Shown: positions 1 through 8,121, numbered from the stretch's first letter. The stretch: DNA of 10,966 bases from Hyphochytrium catenoides (GCA_900088475.1 FLMG01004031.1:421-11386), one strand, 5' to 3'. The notes: generated by a model not told the origin, from the letters alone. Numbers and translations: made by a program.

Positions 1-144
1 AGAGAGAGAGAGAGAGAGAAGCGTCATAGTGCAGAGACAGTGGAAGAGTCAGGTCCAGAACGAAGAAACACCTAGGCTGCACCGCTTTGCGGCTTTCTTC
101 CTCTCTCTGTCACAGGCTGTGCCCCAGCTCTTCTCTCTTCTTAC
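1..144 (-). other. intron of LIG1 running off the left edge
   Basis: It starts with the GTAAGA donor after exon 17 and ends at the window edge in a GA tract (1-20). I looked for the next OB-fold segment (Trp-Phe/VWE-type motifs) in all three minus frames and found none, so this looks like intron only. Confidence 0.7.
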
Positions 145-320
145 CTTCTGTTTATCGGAGATCTTGGTCTTATATTCCTCTGTCTTTCTCTTATAGAACT
201 CATCGGTGAAGCCGGACATACAGCGACAGACGCTCTCAAGCTCTCCTTTCTCTCGGTTATACGCTGCAAGAAGAAAAGGAGAGAACCAGCCGGCTTTGCG
301 GCCGTTCCCATACCATGCTC
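145..320 (-). CDS. LIG1: LIG1 exon 17, start of OB-fold domain (last exon in window)
   Basis: The acceptor is CTCATTCTTCAG, phase 1 in and phase 0 out at AAG|GTAAGA. It encodes YGNGRKAGWFSPFLLAAYN, then ESVCRCMSGFTDEFYKRK, equivalent to 'GxGxRxGxYGxFLLAxY...xxICKxGTGFSxE' of LIG1. About 100-130 C-terminal residues, including motif VI, should follow on exons beyond the left edge. Confidence 0.93.
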
Positions 321-341
321 CTGAAGAATGAGCGAACGGGG

Positions 342-387
<46 letters not shown>

Positions 388-971
388 GAGAAGAGTGAGA
401 GAGTGAAAGAGAGAGAGGAGAGAGCTAAGCGACCATGCTTTAGCCACCACCCTTTTTGTGAGCACCGGCTTTGGCTCTCTCTCTCTCTCTCGCAATGTCC
501 CTAGATGCTCTTGGCCCCCTTCCAATCTCTACCTTTCTCTTTTCATTCTCCCTCTTCATTTTTCTCTTTGACTCACCGATAGGAACAAGATCAATGGATT
601 CGTGCAGCGTTGCGAGGTAATCTTTCTTCAACTTTAGCCAAGAACCGGTCCGTTTGTCCGCCTCATAGCTACTCTGAGGACCATCCAACAGCTGAACATG
701 AAGAAAGAGGAGACAGAGACAGAAGGAAAGAGAAAAAAAGACAGAGAGAGAGAGAGAGAGAGAGAAGAGGGAACGAGAGAGAAGAGGAAAAGAGAAAAGA
801 GTGGAGGTAAGGAAAAGTCGGTGAGAGTTATGGGTGAGACCTACGAAGAGCGACGATTATCACGAATAGTAGAGAGATGGTGACGTGGAGATGGAAACCA
901 GCAGGCAGAACAAAGAGAGAGAGGCGAGAGAGGGAAAGAGGAAAGAGCAAAACAAAAAAAATAAAAAAGAA

Positions 972-1022
<51 letters not shown>

Positions 1023-1478
1023 GAATAACGACTTCCGCCATGTGGAACAGCATAGAAAGGTGAGAAAGAGTGAGACCTTGCACATCAATCCTTCGCAGTT
1101 GTTTTCTATTGACTCTGTGAGGAAGCTGCTAACTAGCCTTTCCGTCTCTTCTTCTGACTTCCCTTCTTTCTCTTCCGTCAGGGAAGAAGATGGGGTTGGT
1201 GAAGTGGAAGGGAGAGAAGAGAGAGAAGATGACGAAGGGCCGATGGCACTGACTTCTAGGCTCGTGGTAAAGGTCAGACATCCATCCACGGGCTTGAAAG
1301 CCTCCATCAGCCTGGTCGCAAAGTTCACGGCGGGCGGTGGAAGTGAGAGAGAGGGACACACGCAGAGAAGGGGAGAAGAGGTACAAGGAGAGAAGAAAGA
1401 AAAGAGAAGAGCGGTGCGGGTTGGAGGTTGAAAAAAAGGAGAGAGAAGAGCGGGGGGGGGCGGATTGGGGGTGAGACA

Positions 1479-1512
<34 letters not shown>

Positions 1513-1984
1513 CAAAGAGAGAGTGGGGTGAGAGTGTTTCCAGCTTACTTCTTCCTTCTCTCTCTGAAGGGCGCGGTGAGCAATGGCTCATCGTTCAGCA
1601 CCATCAGATCAAAGAGAAAGGCGCAGACGGTGATGTCAGATCCCTCTCCTTCCCTCATCTTCTTTGGTCGGTTACTGAGAGTCTGAAAGGGAAGAATGAC
1701 GGGAGCTTTCTCTTTATCTCTCCGGTCGACAGCCACCAGCTCAGCATCTACCACGAAAGACATTGTACCGGGAGACAGAGACTCCTACCGATTGTGGCAG
1801 GAGAGAAAGGGCTTAGTACTGGCCGAGTAACCGGACTAATGCTTGGAAGAGAGAAAGAGAGAGAGAGAGAGAGATGAAGGGCAGGCATGCTGAGAAAGGG
1901 AAATGTGTCGAGGGAGAGACACATTAGAGCCCCACGTGGAGGGCGGTGTCTGCACATTGCTCGCGTCTCTCAGTCTCTCTCTTT

Positions 1985-2015
<31 letters not shown>

Positions 2016-5000
2016 GCGACCTCCATTCCCCCCAACCACACACACATCTTCTCTCTCTCTTCCTTCCTCTCTATGTCGATCTTCCTATTCTGGCTTCTTT
2101 TCTCCTCACCAGTATAATGCTGTGAATATCTGCCCACTTCTCCGTGGTCTCGTCCAGTTGCCGACTGTAGACAGAGACCTGGCCGTCTACCCATCACAAT
2201 GGAGAGAGAGAAGAGAGACAGACAGAAGAGAAAGAGAGAATCACTGACGCAGAACTGAGAGGAGAGACACATAGTGAGAGAGAGAGAGACAGGTTTGATG
2301 CTTTCTAGGGTTAGAGCACCTACAGACGTGAACATGGATCAAGAAAGAGAGAGCAGAAAAGGCACTCTAAAGCCAAAAAGAAATGGGAAGGAGGCATCGG
2401 GAGCAGCTCCTGGAGCTTCTCACCTCGTCGTCCATGGATCTGCGCACGTTGACTGCAGATAATAACGGAACCAGGGACATGGTGAAGAGAGAGGAAGAAA
2501 GAAAGAGAGCAGACAGTTAGAAAGAAGTAGAAGGTTAATGTTAATGAATGAAGTCACGAGAATTTAAGCAGCGCTGCAGCTGGCGAGGGACAGACGGCCG
2601 AGCCCAGAGAGGAACGGGTCAAAGAGAACGGGGAGTACGATAAGAGAGAGATGAGAGAGGGCATGTCCGTAGGATCAGAGAGAGAGAGAGAAGAGCAGAT
2701 GGGGCTAAGCAGAGAGAGAGAGAGCAAGAAAACGGGAGAGAGTGCAACAAACGCAAAGGCGGCTCACCCATCGTATTTGTACTCGCAGAGGAAGGGCTGG
2801 TTCTTGAAAGTCTTGAAGAGCTCTTCATAGCCACTGCAAATCTAGAGCAAAGAATAAGGGAGAGAAACACCAGGAGAGGCAAGAAAGAGAGCTTCCTGCC
2901 CCGACAAGTAGAATGCACCAGCAGCAAATCGTCCTTGGATACCAGGGTGATGATTATAATAGAGAAAACTCTCCTCTTGTTCTCTCCCAGAGGATGAGGA
3001 ATCTGCCCATGCTCCGCGTCATAACTGCACCAATTCCATACTTCGGCATCCAGTCTCTCTCTTTTTCTCTCCGCGTTTCTCTATCTCTGTCTCTCTCTCT
3101 CTGTCTCTTTCTCTCTCCCCTCTCTTTGCCTCACCTTTCCGCACATTGGCTTGATAGGCACTCCGACTGTAGGTTGAGAGCGCTGAGCGAGAAGCTCCAC
3201 TCCGCCCTCCAGCATTGGGGGAACCACTAGGAAGAGACTGGGAGAGAGAGAGAAACTCTCTTTTACGCTCTCTTGCGCCTTGCTTAAGAGCGCTTCCACC
3301 TGTTGAGGGAGAAGCGGGATCCTGGGAGAGCCGGAAGCTGCGGGAAAAGGATAAGAGAAAGGGCGATAAGAAGAAGGGAAAGATGAACCAGGGAGAATGG
3401 CAGTGGCAAGACGTGGGGAGCAGAGAGAATTGAGCGGTAGAGAGATAGGAGAAGCCATTTAGCCGAACCAAAAGGAATATTGGGGTAGAGAAAAAGTATA
3501 GCCAAACTCTCTCTCTCTCTGTCTGCCATTCTAATACGTCCCTTTCTCTCTTTCTCTCTCTCTTTGTCTCTTTCTCTCTCACTCTGTCTCCCTCTCTCTC
3601 CCTCTCTCTCTCTCTTCTGCCTACCTTTGGCATCCTGCTCAAGTCTATGGTAGGTGACAGCCCGCGCTAAGGCATAGAGAGAACTTAGCACTGTCGCGCC
3701 AATCCGCAGGTGAGCCACCAAGGCGCGCACCAAGTATCTGAGGAAGAGTTAGTGGGATGTATGGGCTGGACGAGGAAAAGAAGAGAGAGAAAGGAAGAGG
3801 AGTATGAAAGAGAGAGGAAAGGGAGAATAGACGTCAAGAAAGTCGTAGCTTCCAGGCCCAAAGCTACGGCAGCTCATAAGAAGGAGACTGAGAGAGTGAA
3901 GCCACCGATGGATGGTCTCTTCTACCGCTTTATCGGGAAAAAATAGCTAAAAGTTGAGGAGGACAGGGTAATATGAAAGCAAAGGAAAGAGAGAGATTGA
4001 GAGAGAAAGAGGGAGAGAGAGATGACGAAGATGAAGGGAGCTAAGGGAGAGACAGAGGATAAGCAAGCTGGGCAAGAGGCTTACTGACTTTGTCTCTTGC
4101 GGCTGGCAAGCCCTAAGAAGCCCTACAATCATCTTCTTCTTTCTCTCATTACTTCCTTGGCCTTTCTCCTTGGCAATCTTCTCCATTGTCTCCACCACGT
4201 GGCCAATCCCTAGCGGCCCTTTGGCGCCGTTTCCTCTTGTCTTCCCGCTCGGAAGAGAGAAGGAAGAAATAGTGGACTGGCTCTGTTTGCAGGCCGCAGC
4301 AACATCACCTGTTGAAGGAAAGGGGATCAGAGAGAGAATAGAGGTCAAGAGATATTATACGGTGGCAGGAGAAGGAGAGAACGAGAGAGAAGAAAGGAGA
4401 GCGAGCGAGGGAGAGAGCCGAAAAGAGAGAGCAACAGAAAGGGAGAGAAAAGATTGAGAAACGGAGTGGCACATTTAAAAGGGCTGAGGCTCTTCCTGGA
4501 AGAGAGATAGACCATTCCACGGACCAAAACGTGACAAGAAAGGAAAAGAGAGAAGAAGGAAAGCAAAAGGGGAGAGAGGAAGACAAGAGAGACTCACCAA
4601 TGTCTCCCATCTCTCTGTACAAATTCCTCAGGTGGGTGGCAGAGGCTCCTGTTGCCTCTCTAATAGCGGCAGAGATGAGAGACCCTCCGATCCCGCTCTG
4701 TAGAGAGAGGTAAGAGTGACCATGAGGATCAGAGAGAAGAGAGAAGAGAGAGAGATCGAAAGGGATAAAGAGCAACCACTAGCATTGCCATGGGAAGCAC
4801 AGAGAGAGAGAGAATATAGTCGCATAAAGAGAGCAACAGAGAGAGGAGAGAGAGATAGAAGGAAGGAACAAGAGGGAGAGAAAGTGAGAGACAGAGACAC
4901 ATAGAAGAGAGAGAGACAGAGAGCGAGAGAGAGACACTCTCATGAGACCTGTTGAGGAATGGCAGCGTTGGCGCAGAGGAGAACGGCAGGGAGAACGTCT

Positions 5001-5560
5001 TCAGGACTACGAGCCTTATTTGAAGAGAGAGACACCGAGTCAGAGCCCGCTCTACAGAGAGAACAGCAGGCGGGACAGAGGGAAGAGACAAGAGGATGTA
5101 GCGAAGGAAAGGCAATAAAGAAGAGAATGGATGGAGAGAGATGGGGACAAGAGACGGAACCTGAAGAGAGTGGGAAAATGCGAGAGAAGAAATGGATAGA
5201 TATCTAAAAAATGAGGGTTGACACAGGGAGAGAGGCGCTGGAGCCTGGAGGGAGGAGAGAGAGGGAGAATCGTAGAGAGGTGCACGGAATGGTGCATGAT
5301 ATCGTACGATTAGCGTCCTGAACAGGTTGGTGAGAATGAGAGTGATGGATAGTCTCTTCGTCGTTCCCAGCAGAAGATCAAAGGCGGCCGTTAGGCAAGC
5401 TGTGGCGGAGAGAGAAGAGAGAGAAAGTCAAGAGAGTACGTTCCTGAACCAGAACAAAGGAGGCAAGGGGCCTCGTGGAGGATGGGAAGAAAGAGTGACG
5501 TACATGAAAAGAGAAACACAGAGGCAACGAAGAGAAATAAAAGAGGGAGAGAGAGAGAGG

Positions 5561-5607
<47 letters not shown>

Positions 5608-7762
5608 TGCATATAGAGGAGAGATCGCAATAGCTGGGAAACAACCTAAACCGAAAAGAGTAGACAATGATAATGGGAGACTGAAGAGTAGGAAAAGAAC
5701 GAGGGACGGGAAAGAGAAAGGAATGGAAGAAAGTCTAAGTCCGTCTCTCTACCGAATGGCGCTCGTTCTCCCACTTTCCAGTGGTTCCAGCCCTTTAAGG
5801 GGTCAAACTTCTGAAGAGGAAGCTGGAAGTCGAGTTCTCCTCTCGCACTCTCTTCTTCAACGCCTCTCTCCATCTGCTCTTTCCTCTCTTTCTCTCCTTC
5901 CCCATCCGCTTTCTCTCTCTTGGCTTCTCTCTTTTCCGGGGAGAGAAGAGGCGCAGTCTGTGGGGAAGAGAGAGAGGAGAAAGCCACAGGAGCACTTTCT
6001 CTTTCTGAAAAGGAAGACCGAAGAGGTGGCACTGCAATCTCCTCTCCCTTCCCTGCTTGTGTTTCTCCTTCCTCACTTTTAATTTCTTGCGCCTCCTCTC
6101 CCATATTTCCTCTCTCCTGGAGAGAGAGAGAAGTCTCCGGTTTCTCTCTCTCTTCGGAAATGGTGAACAGAGCTTGGGGCTTGAGTCTTCCCTCTCTTTT
6201 TTCTTTCCCCTTATCCGTTCTGTCTCCCATCTTCTGAGGTGTCTCTCTTTCCTCTCTCTCTCTTCTTCCATCTCTTCTATCTTCCTTGAATTTTAGCTGC
6301 GTCTCTCCCAAGGAGAGAGTGAAAGAGGGAGAAGAGTTGGAAGAAGAGAGAGAAAGAGGAGAAGAGACCGGGGGAGGAGAGGACCGGGAGCCAAAAAAAG
6401 AGGTGATGTGCTGCTGTTTGAGGGGAGAAGGAGAGAGCGAGGACGGAGGAAGCTTTCTCTTTCTCGTTGGTTTGTTGGCTGTCTCCGCCTTCTTCGCTTT
6501 TTTTCCGGCCCCAGCCTTGTCTTTACCTCGTTTGGCTTCTCTCTCTCTTTCTTCCGAATCTGTTGTCTCTTCTTCCTTGTCCTCTCTTCTTTCGTCCCCT
6601 TCCGCTGCCCTAGGCCGAGACCTTTGCCGCAGGACAGAGGAAGAGAGTGACGGGATGCTGGTGTTCTCTCTCTCTTGTTGAAGAAAGAAGGACTCTGGGA
6701 GGAAGAAGGGTCACAATTGAGAGAGAGAGAGAGAGAGAGAGAAAAGAGGTGAGAGAAAAGTAATGGAGACTATATTTTGCCCAGCATAAAGCAGGGAACG
6801 GGGGCTTTCACAAGAGAATAATTAGAGAGAAGAGAGTGGTATAAGAGAGACAGCTACAGAGAATAGAAACCGCTATAGATGTATTCATAGAGAAGAGAGA
6901 AAGAGAGAGAGAGAGAAGAGAGACCGGAAGAACTATATGGTCGACGAGGAGAAGGCGAGAAAAGCAAGAGCAAGAGAGTGCAGAGAGGGGGAAGACAGAG
7001 AAAGAGGGACGGAGCGAGGAAGAGAGAGTGACGGGGAATCGCCAAAAAGAGGAAAAAGACAGAGAGAGAGAGAGGGGGGGGGGGAGGAAGAAGAAGATAG
7101 AAGCGGAGTATCACAGAGAGACGGGAGCAGGGAACAGAGAGAGAGAAGCATGGAAACAAAGAGAGAAAGAGAGAGAGCAAAAGAGGGAGAGGGAGAGAGA
7201 AAGACCTGCAGCTTGTTGGATGTTCCATTCTGAGGCCTCCAGCTGCAGTTCTGCCTCGACCTTTCCAAGCCCCGTCAGGAGCATCAGCTGGTCAACTGCC
7301 TCTTCTTTCTCTTCTTCTCTCTTTCCGTCTCTCTCCATCTCTCTCTCTCTATCAACTTTGGCTTCCGAAGCCCTTCCTGTCAACCCTTCTCCAGCCATTT
7401 CTCTCTCTCGATCCTGTTCTCTCTTCGTTATTTCTCTTCCTCCCTGCTCTGGATGTGAGAGGACTGAGAAAAGAGGACGTCAGCCTATAGACTTGAGTCA
7501 ATGAAGGGAGGAGAGAGAGAGAGAGACAGAGAGAGAGAGAGAGACAGAGTGAGAGAGACGCAGCAACGAAAGAGAAAAGGAGCGCAGATCAGAACAAGAG
7601 AACGAGAGGCGGAGCGAGACGGAAAAGAGAGATGGAGACGGAGAGAGAGAGAGAAGCACCTTCGATATCGGAGTCAAGTTCCTCTGTCTGTTTATCTCCA
7701 GTGCTGCGTCGACTTGTTGCTTCTCTCTTCTCTTCCGTCATCGCGTTCTCTTCTTCTGCCAT
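145..7762 (-). CDS. LIG1: ATP-dependent DNA ligase I, UBA-PIP-ligase form; 17 exons, 3' end off the window
   Basis: This enzyme seals nicks between Okazaki fragments and in repair, using ATP through a lysyl-AMP intermediate; it acts in the nucleus. Exons (minus): 7762-7660, 7463-7206, 6694-5753, 5399-5308, 5014-4949, 4697-4598, 4308-4089, 3737-3625, 3337-3135, 2841-2768, 2452-2424, 2186-2110, 1784-1549, 1311-1254, about 1169-1077, 673-577, 320-145. Donors are GT, acceptors AG, and phases match at each join. Visible domains: UBA-like (about residues 88-126), PIP box (214-221), charged linker, DNA-binding domain from about 408, adenylation domain with catalytic Lys about 721 in EYKYDG, then SFVVDAE, FLFDLMVLND, EGLMCK and WLKLKKDY. 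The last exon ends at a GTAAG donor, so the rest of the OB fold with motif VI is missing only because the window ends. The ATG at 7762 is provisional. The family call is very secure; the acceptor of exon 15 and the start are the weakest points. Confidence 0.93.
341..392. repeat. GA microsatellite in LIG1 intron 16
   Basis: Near-perfect (GA)n on the plus strand, so a CT tract just before the acceptor of exon 17 on the sense strand. The same intron has a GA run on the sense strand (CT at 475-491 on plus). Confidence 0.95.
577..673 (-). CDS. LIG1: LIG1 exon 16, motif V
   Basis: The acceptor is GGATGGTCCTCAG, phase 0 in, with donor G|GTGAGT in phase 1. It carries YEADKRTGSWLKLKKDYL followed by DLVPIG. 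WLKLKKDY is motif V, whose lysines contact the AMP phosphate in known structures. Confidence 0.94.
969..1024. repeat. GA microsatellite in LIG1 intron 15
   Basis: A run of about 55 bases of (GA)n with a few AA and CA interruptions; CT on the sense strand. Shadow frames read as Arg-Glu or Ser-Leu polymers. Confidence 0.95.
1077..1169 (-). CDS. LIG1: LIG1 exon 15, motif IV (EGLMCK)
   Basis: The exon codes for ERLVSSFLTESIENNCEGLMCK and ends AAG|GTCTCA in phase 0. Motif IV in the family is EGLMVK; here Cys replaces Val. The 5' end is uncertain: phase-0 acceptors exist before 1169, before 1157 and further in. I chose 1169 because it follows the pyrimidine-rich run best. The acidic residues at its start are therefore tentative. 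Confidence 0.82.
1254..1311 (-). CDS. LIG1: LIG1 exon 14
   Basis: A short exon, phase 2 in and phase 0 out at GAA|GTCAGT. It encodes LMEAFKPVDGCLTFTTSLE, matching 'LLxxxFxxxxGxFxFATSLD' after the basic RRxxL stretch of exon 13. Confidence 0.85.
1487..1512. repeat. GA microsatellite in LIG1 intron 13
   Basis: A (GA)n run, CT on the sense strand. The same intron also has a homopolymer of nine or more G at about 1452-1460. Confidence 0.9.
1549..1784 (-). CDS. LIG1: LIG1 exon 13, motifs III and IIIa
   Basis: The acceptor is CAATCGGTAG, phase 0 in and phase 2 out at AA|GTAAGC. It carries SFVVDAELVAV (motif III, with the metal-binding acid in DxE), ILPFQTLSNRPKK (family PFQxLxxRxRK) and CAFLFDLMVLNDEPLL (motif IIIa, FDLxxLNxxxL). 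Confidence 0.94.
1845..2018. repeat. opposed GA and CT tracts in LIG1 intron 12
   Basis: (GA)n at 1845-1874 and (CT)n at 1975-2016 on the plus strand face each other in one intron, about 100 bases apart, making an imperfect inverted repeat. Confidence 0.85.
2110..2186 (-). CDS. LIG1: LIG1 exon 12, adenylation domain
   Basis: The acceptor is TGATGGGTAG, phase 1 in and phase 0 out. It codes for GQVSVYSRQLDETTEKWADI, equivalent to 'GxVxIFSRNxExxTxKYPDI', with no length difference from human LIG1. A later AG (...GTCTACAG) would break the frame and the match. Confidence 0.9.
2424..2452 (-). CDS. LIG1: LIG1 exon 11, 29-base micro-exon
   Basis: It encodes QRAQIHGRR directly after KYDG, matching the invariant (E/Q)RAQIH. 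The acceptor ATCTGCAG and donor G|GTGAG fit phases 2 and 1. It is too short to appear as an ORF and would be easy for gene finders to skip; skipping it would shift the frame. Confidence 0.92.
2768..2841 (-). CDS. LIG1: LIG1 exon 10, catalytic motif I (active-site lysine)
   Basis: The acceptor is TTTGCTCTAG, phase 0 in and phase 2 out. The exon ends CEYKYDG, motif I (KxDG) of the nucleotidyltransferase superfamily. The lysine codon at 2778-2776 is the residue that forms the enzyme-AMP adduct in this family. The intron cuts the Gly codon of KYDG. The stretch between KPMCGK and the motif begins with ICSG instead of the usual PTxxI. Confidence 0.95.
3135..3337 (-). CDS. LIG1: LIG1 exon 9, end of DNA-binding domain and entry to adenylation domain
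   Basis: The acceptor is CTTTTCCCGCAG, entered in phase 1 and ending in phase 0 at AAG|GTGAGG. It carries EALLSKAQESVKESF, VVPPMLEGGVELL and PTVGVPIKPMCGK, the last being the conserved 'xGxPxKPMLA' turn before the nucleotide-binding site. A 30-base stretch inside it (3227-3256) has GT...AG ends but is coding: with it retained, the spacing to human LIG1 matches exactly. Confidence 0.9.
3625..3737 (-). CDS. LIG1: LIG1 exon 8, DNA-binding domain
   Basis: The acceptor is CTCTTCCTCAG, phase 2 in and phase 1 out. It codes for YLVRALVAHLRIGATVLSS followed by LYALARAV, equivalent to 'ARFIxRxLxxxLRxGxxxxxVLxALxxAV' in LIG1. Confidence 0.92.
4089..4308 (-). CDS. LIG1: LIG1 exon 7, DNA-binding domain
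   Basis: The acceptor is CCTTCAACAG. It codes for DVAAACKQSQSTI, then VVETMEKIAKEKG and NERKKKMIVGLLRACQPQETK, matching the family's 'F..IA...G......K...I..L...C...E'. Two donors are possible. GTCAGT at 4088-4087 (phase 2) is preferred over the overlapping GTAAGC because it joins exon 8 in frame and gives ETK-YLVRAL. Confidence 0.88.
4598..4697 (-). CDS. LIG1: LIG1 exon 6, DNA-binding domain
   Basis: The acceptor is CTCTCTCTACAG and the donor G|GTGAGT, phase 0 to 1. The encoded SGIGGSLISAAIREATGAS followed by RNLYREMGDIG matches 'LGVGxxxLxKAxAQATGRxxxxxxxxxxEKGDxG' of eukaryotic replicative ligases. Confidence 0.92.
4949..5014 (-). CDS. LIG1: LIG1 exon 5, DNA-binding domain
   Basis: A 66-base phase-0 exon of 22 codons. 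It begins ARSPEDVLPAVLLCAN and ends in PQQ before a GTCTCA donor. It matches the family segment 'ALSPxDLLPxxxLxxNxxxPPQ' residue for residue in length. The acceptor (TTCAAATAAG) is weak to the eye, but it is the only one that keeps phase with exon 4. Confidence 0.87.
5308..5399 (-). CDS. LIG1: LIG1 exon 4, DNA-binding domain
   Basis: The acceptor is CTCTCCGCCACAG, entered in phase 1 and left in phase 0. It codes for LTAAFDLLLGTTKRLSI followed by TLILTNLFRTLI. This corresponds to the family segment 'LARTFEKIE...RL...ETLSNLLRSV' with matching length up to the next exon. Confidence 0.88.
5545..5605. repeat. GA microsatellite in LIG1 intron 3
   Basis: About 60 bases of (GA)n with GGG and AA interruptions; CT on the sense strand, in the middle of the intron. 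Confidence 0.95.
5753..6694 (-). CDS. LIG1: LIG1 exon 3: end of UBA, PIP box, linker and start of DNA-binding domain
   Basis: This is the largest exon, 942 bases and open in one frame. Its acceptor is CTTCTTCCTCCCAG and its donor G|GTAGAG, phase 1 on both sides. It begins in the last helix of the UBA-like domain (ESFFLQQE). It continues through a Lys/Arg patch, the PIP box QQHITSFF and a long Glu/Lys/Ser-rich linker, and ends in the conserved start of the ligase N-terminal domain (FDPLKGWNHWKVGERAPF, equivalent to the eukaryotic YxPVxxAxWKxGxxVPY stretch). One exon therefore ties the N-terminal modules to the ligase. Confidence 0.92.
6393..6416 (-). other. PCNA-interacting peptide (PIP box) QQHITSFF
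   Basis: It fits the consensus Q-x-x-[I/L/M]-x-x-F-F at every anchor position and closely resembles the PIP box at the extreme N-terminus of animal LIG1 (QxxIxSFF). Here it lies about 214 residues in, just after the basic patch KPTRKRKL, which probably acts as a nuclear localisation signal. PCNA binding by LIG1 through such a motif is established for the family; for this protein it is inferred. Confidence 0.88.
6675..7305 (-). other. UBA-like domain, about residues 88-126, split by an intron (6695-7205)
   Basis: UBA-like domains bind ubiquitin as a compact three-helix bundle. What is visible: a first helix ending in LTG, as in the UBA-like domains of p47, FAF1 and UBXD-type proteins, then a Leu/Glu/Ala helix (VEAELQLEAS), then W-N-I-Q-Q-A-A joined by splicing to E-S-F-F. 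The pattern LTG...A...LEAS.W.(I/L)..A...FF is the usual signature. Splicing restores the helix-3 consensus exactly in phase, which is independent support for the join. Ubiquitin binding itself is inferred. Confidence 0.8.
6718..6742. repeat. GA microsatellite next to the exon 3 acceptor
   Basis: A pure (GA)n run. On the sense strand it is a CT run ending about 24 bases before the acceptor, where it may serve as part of the polypyrimidine tract. Confidence 0.92.
7206..7463 (-). CDS. LIG1: LIG1 exon 2, most of the UBA-like domain
   Basis: The acceptor is CTCTTTTCTCAG and both ends are in phase 1. The first half codes a Glu/Arg-rich segment. The last 33 codons carry the UBA-like core: a helix with AVDQLMLLTG, the turn GLGKVEAELQLEAS, then EWNIQQAA, where helix 3 is cut by the intron. 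An internal Met (7399) is not needed as a start, because the frame is open through to the acceptor. Confidence 0.85.
7509..7546. repeat. GA microsatellite in LIG1 intron 1
   Basis: (GA)n with CA interruptions; CT on the sense strand between exons 1 and 2. Confidence 0.92.
7660..7762 (-). CDS. LIG1: LIG1 exon 1 (provisional start exon)
   Basis: It encodes a 34-residue charged stretch starting MAEEENAMTEE and ending EELDSDIE, with a GT donor at 7659-7658 in phase 1. The ATG at 7762 sits inside a sequence that also reads as an acceptor (CTTTCAATGGCAG). If that acceptor is used, the exon begins at 7755 with two bases of a split codon and joins upstream exons. Both readings keep the same frame downstream. 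Confidence 0.6.
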
Positions 7763-8009
7763 TGAAAGGAAAGACCTCTTCTCTCTATTACTCGTCTGGA
7801 TTCTCAGTGTCAGAGTCAGAGGCACTGCGAGGACCCTAGTTAAAGAGGGGGAGAAAGAGAGAGAGAGCTAGAAGAGAGAGGGAGAGAAATAAGAGAGAGA
7901 GAGAGATCCACCTCAAAGGAAAAAGACAGCGATCTACAACGGAAAAGCCATTTAGCAAGGGTGTCAACCTTGTACCATAAGATCCATAAGATAGAGAGGG
8001 AGGAGTAAC

Positions 8010-8077
8010 GAGAGAGAGAGAGCGCGAGAGAGAGACAGCGAGAGAGAGACAGCGAGAGAGAGAGAGAGCCGCGCGGG

Positions 8078-8120
<43 letters not shown>
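8010..8120. repeat. long GA tract with CAGCGAGAGAGAGA units, intergenic
   Basis: The block mixes tandem copies of a short GCGAGAGAGACA-type unit (8020-8065) with a pure (GA)n run of more than 30 bases at its right end (8085-8119). Confidence 0.93.

Positions 8121-8121
<1 letters not shown>

Noticed and set aside
828-1361. Minus-strand ORF of 177 codons read as one protein
   Set aside because: It only joins parts of exons 14 and 15 with intron sequence. The Ser-Leu and Phe runs are CT repeat, and the GT/AG sites give a better match to LIG1.
2187-2423. An extra exon between exons 11 and 12 (around 2300-2390)
   Set aside because: No acceptor there keeps phase, and the direct join of 2424 to 2186 gives the exact family spacing through GQVSVYSRQ.
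3227-3256. A 30-base GT...AG intron inside LIG1 exon 9
   Set aside because: The stretch is in frame and open. With it retained, the residues between KESF and PPMLEGG match the human LIG1 spacing exactly, so it is coding.
5327-6082. A 251-codon plus-strand ORF
   Set aside because: Its Arg-Glu polymer comes from intron 3 microsatellite, and its other half is antisense to LIG1 exon 3, which has clear ligase homology on the other strand.
6313-6560. An intron starting at a GTAAAG in exon 3 (sense GAG|GTAAAG near 6530)
   Set aside because: It first seemed needed because of a stop, but careful counting of the GA run shows the frame stays open. Splicing here would remove the PIP box.
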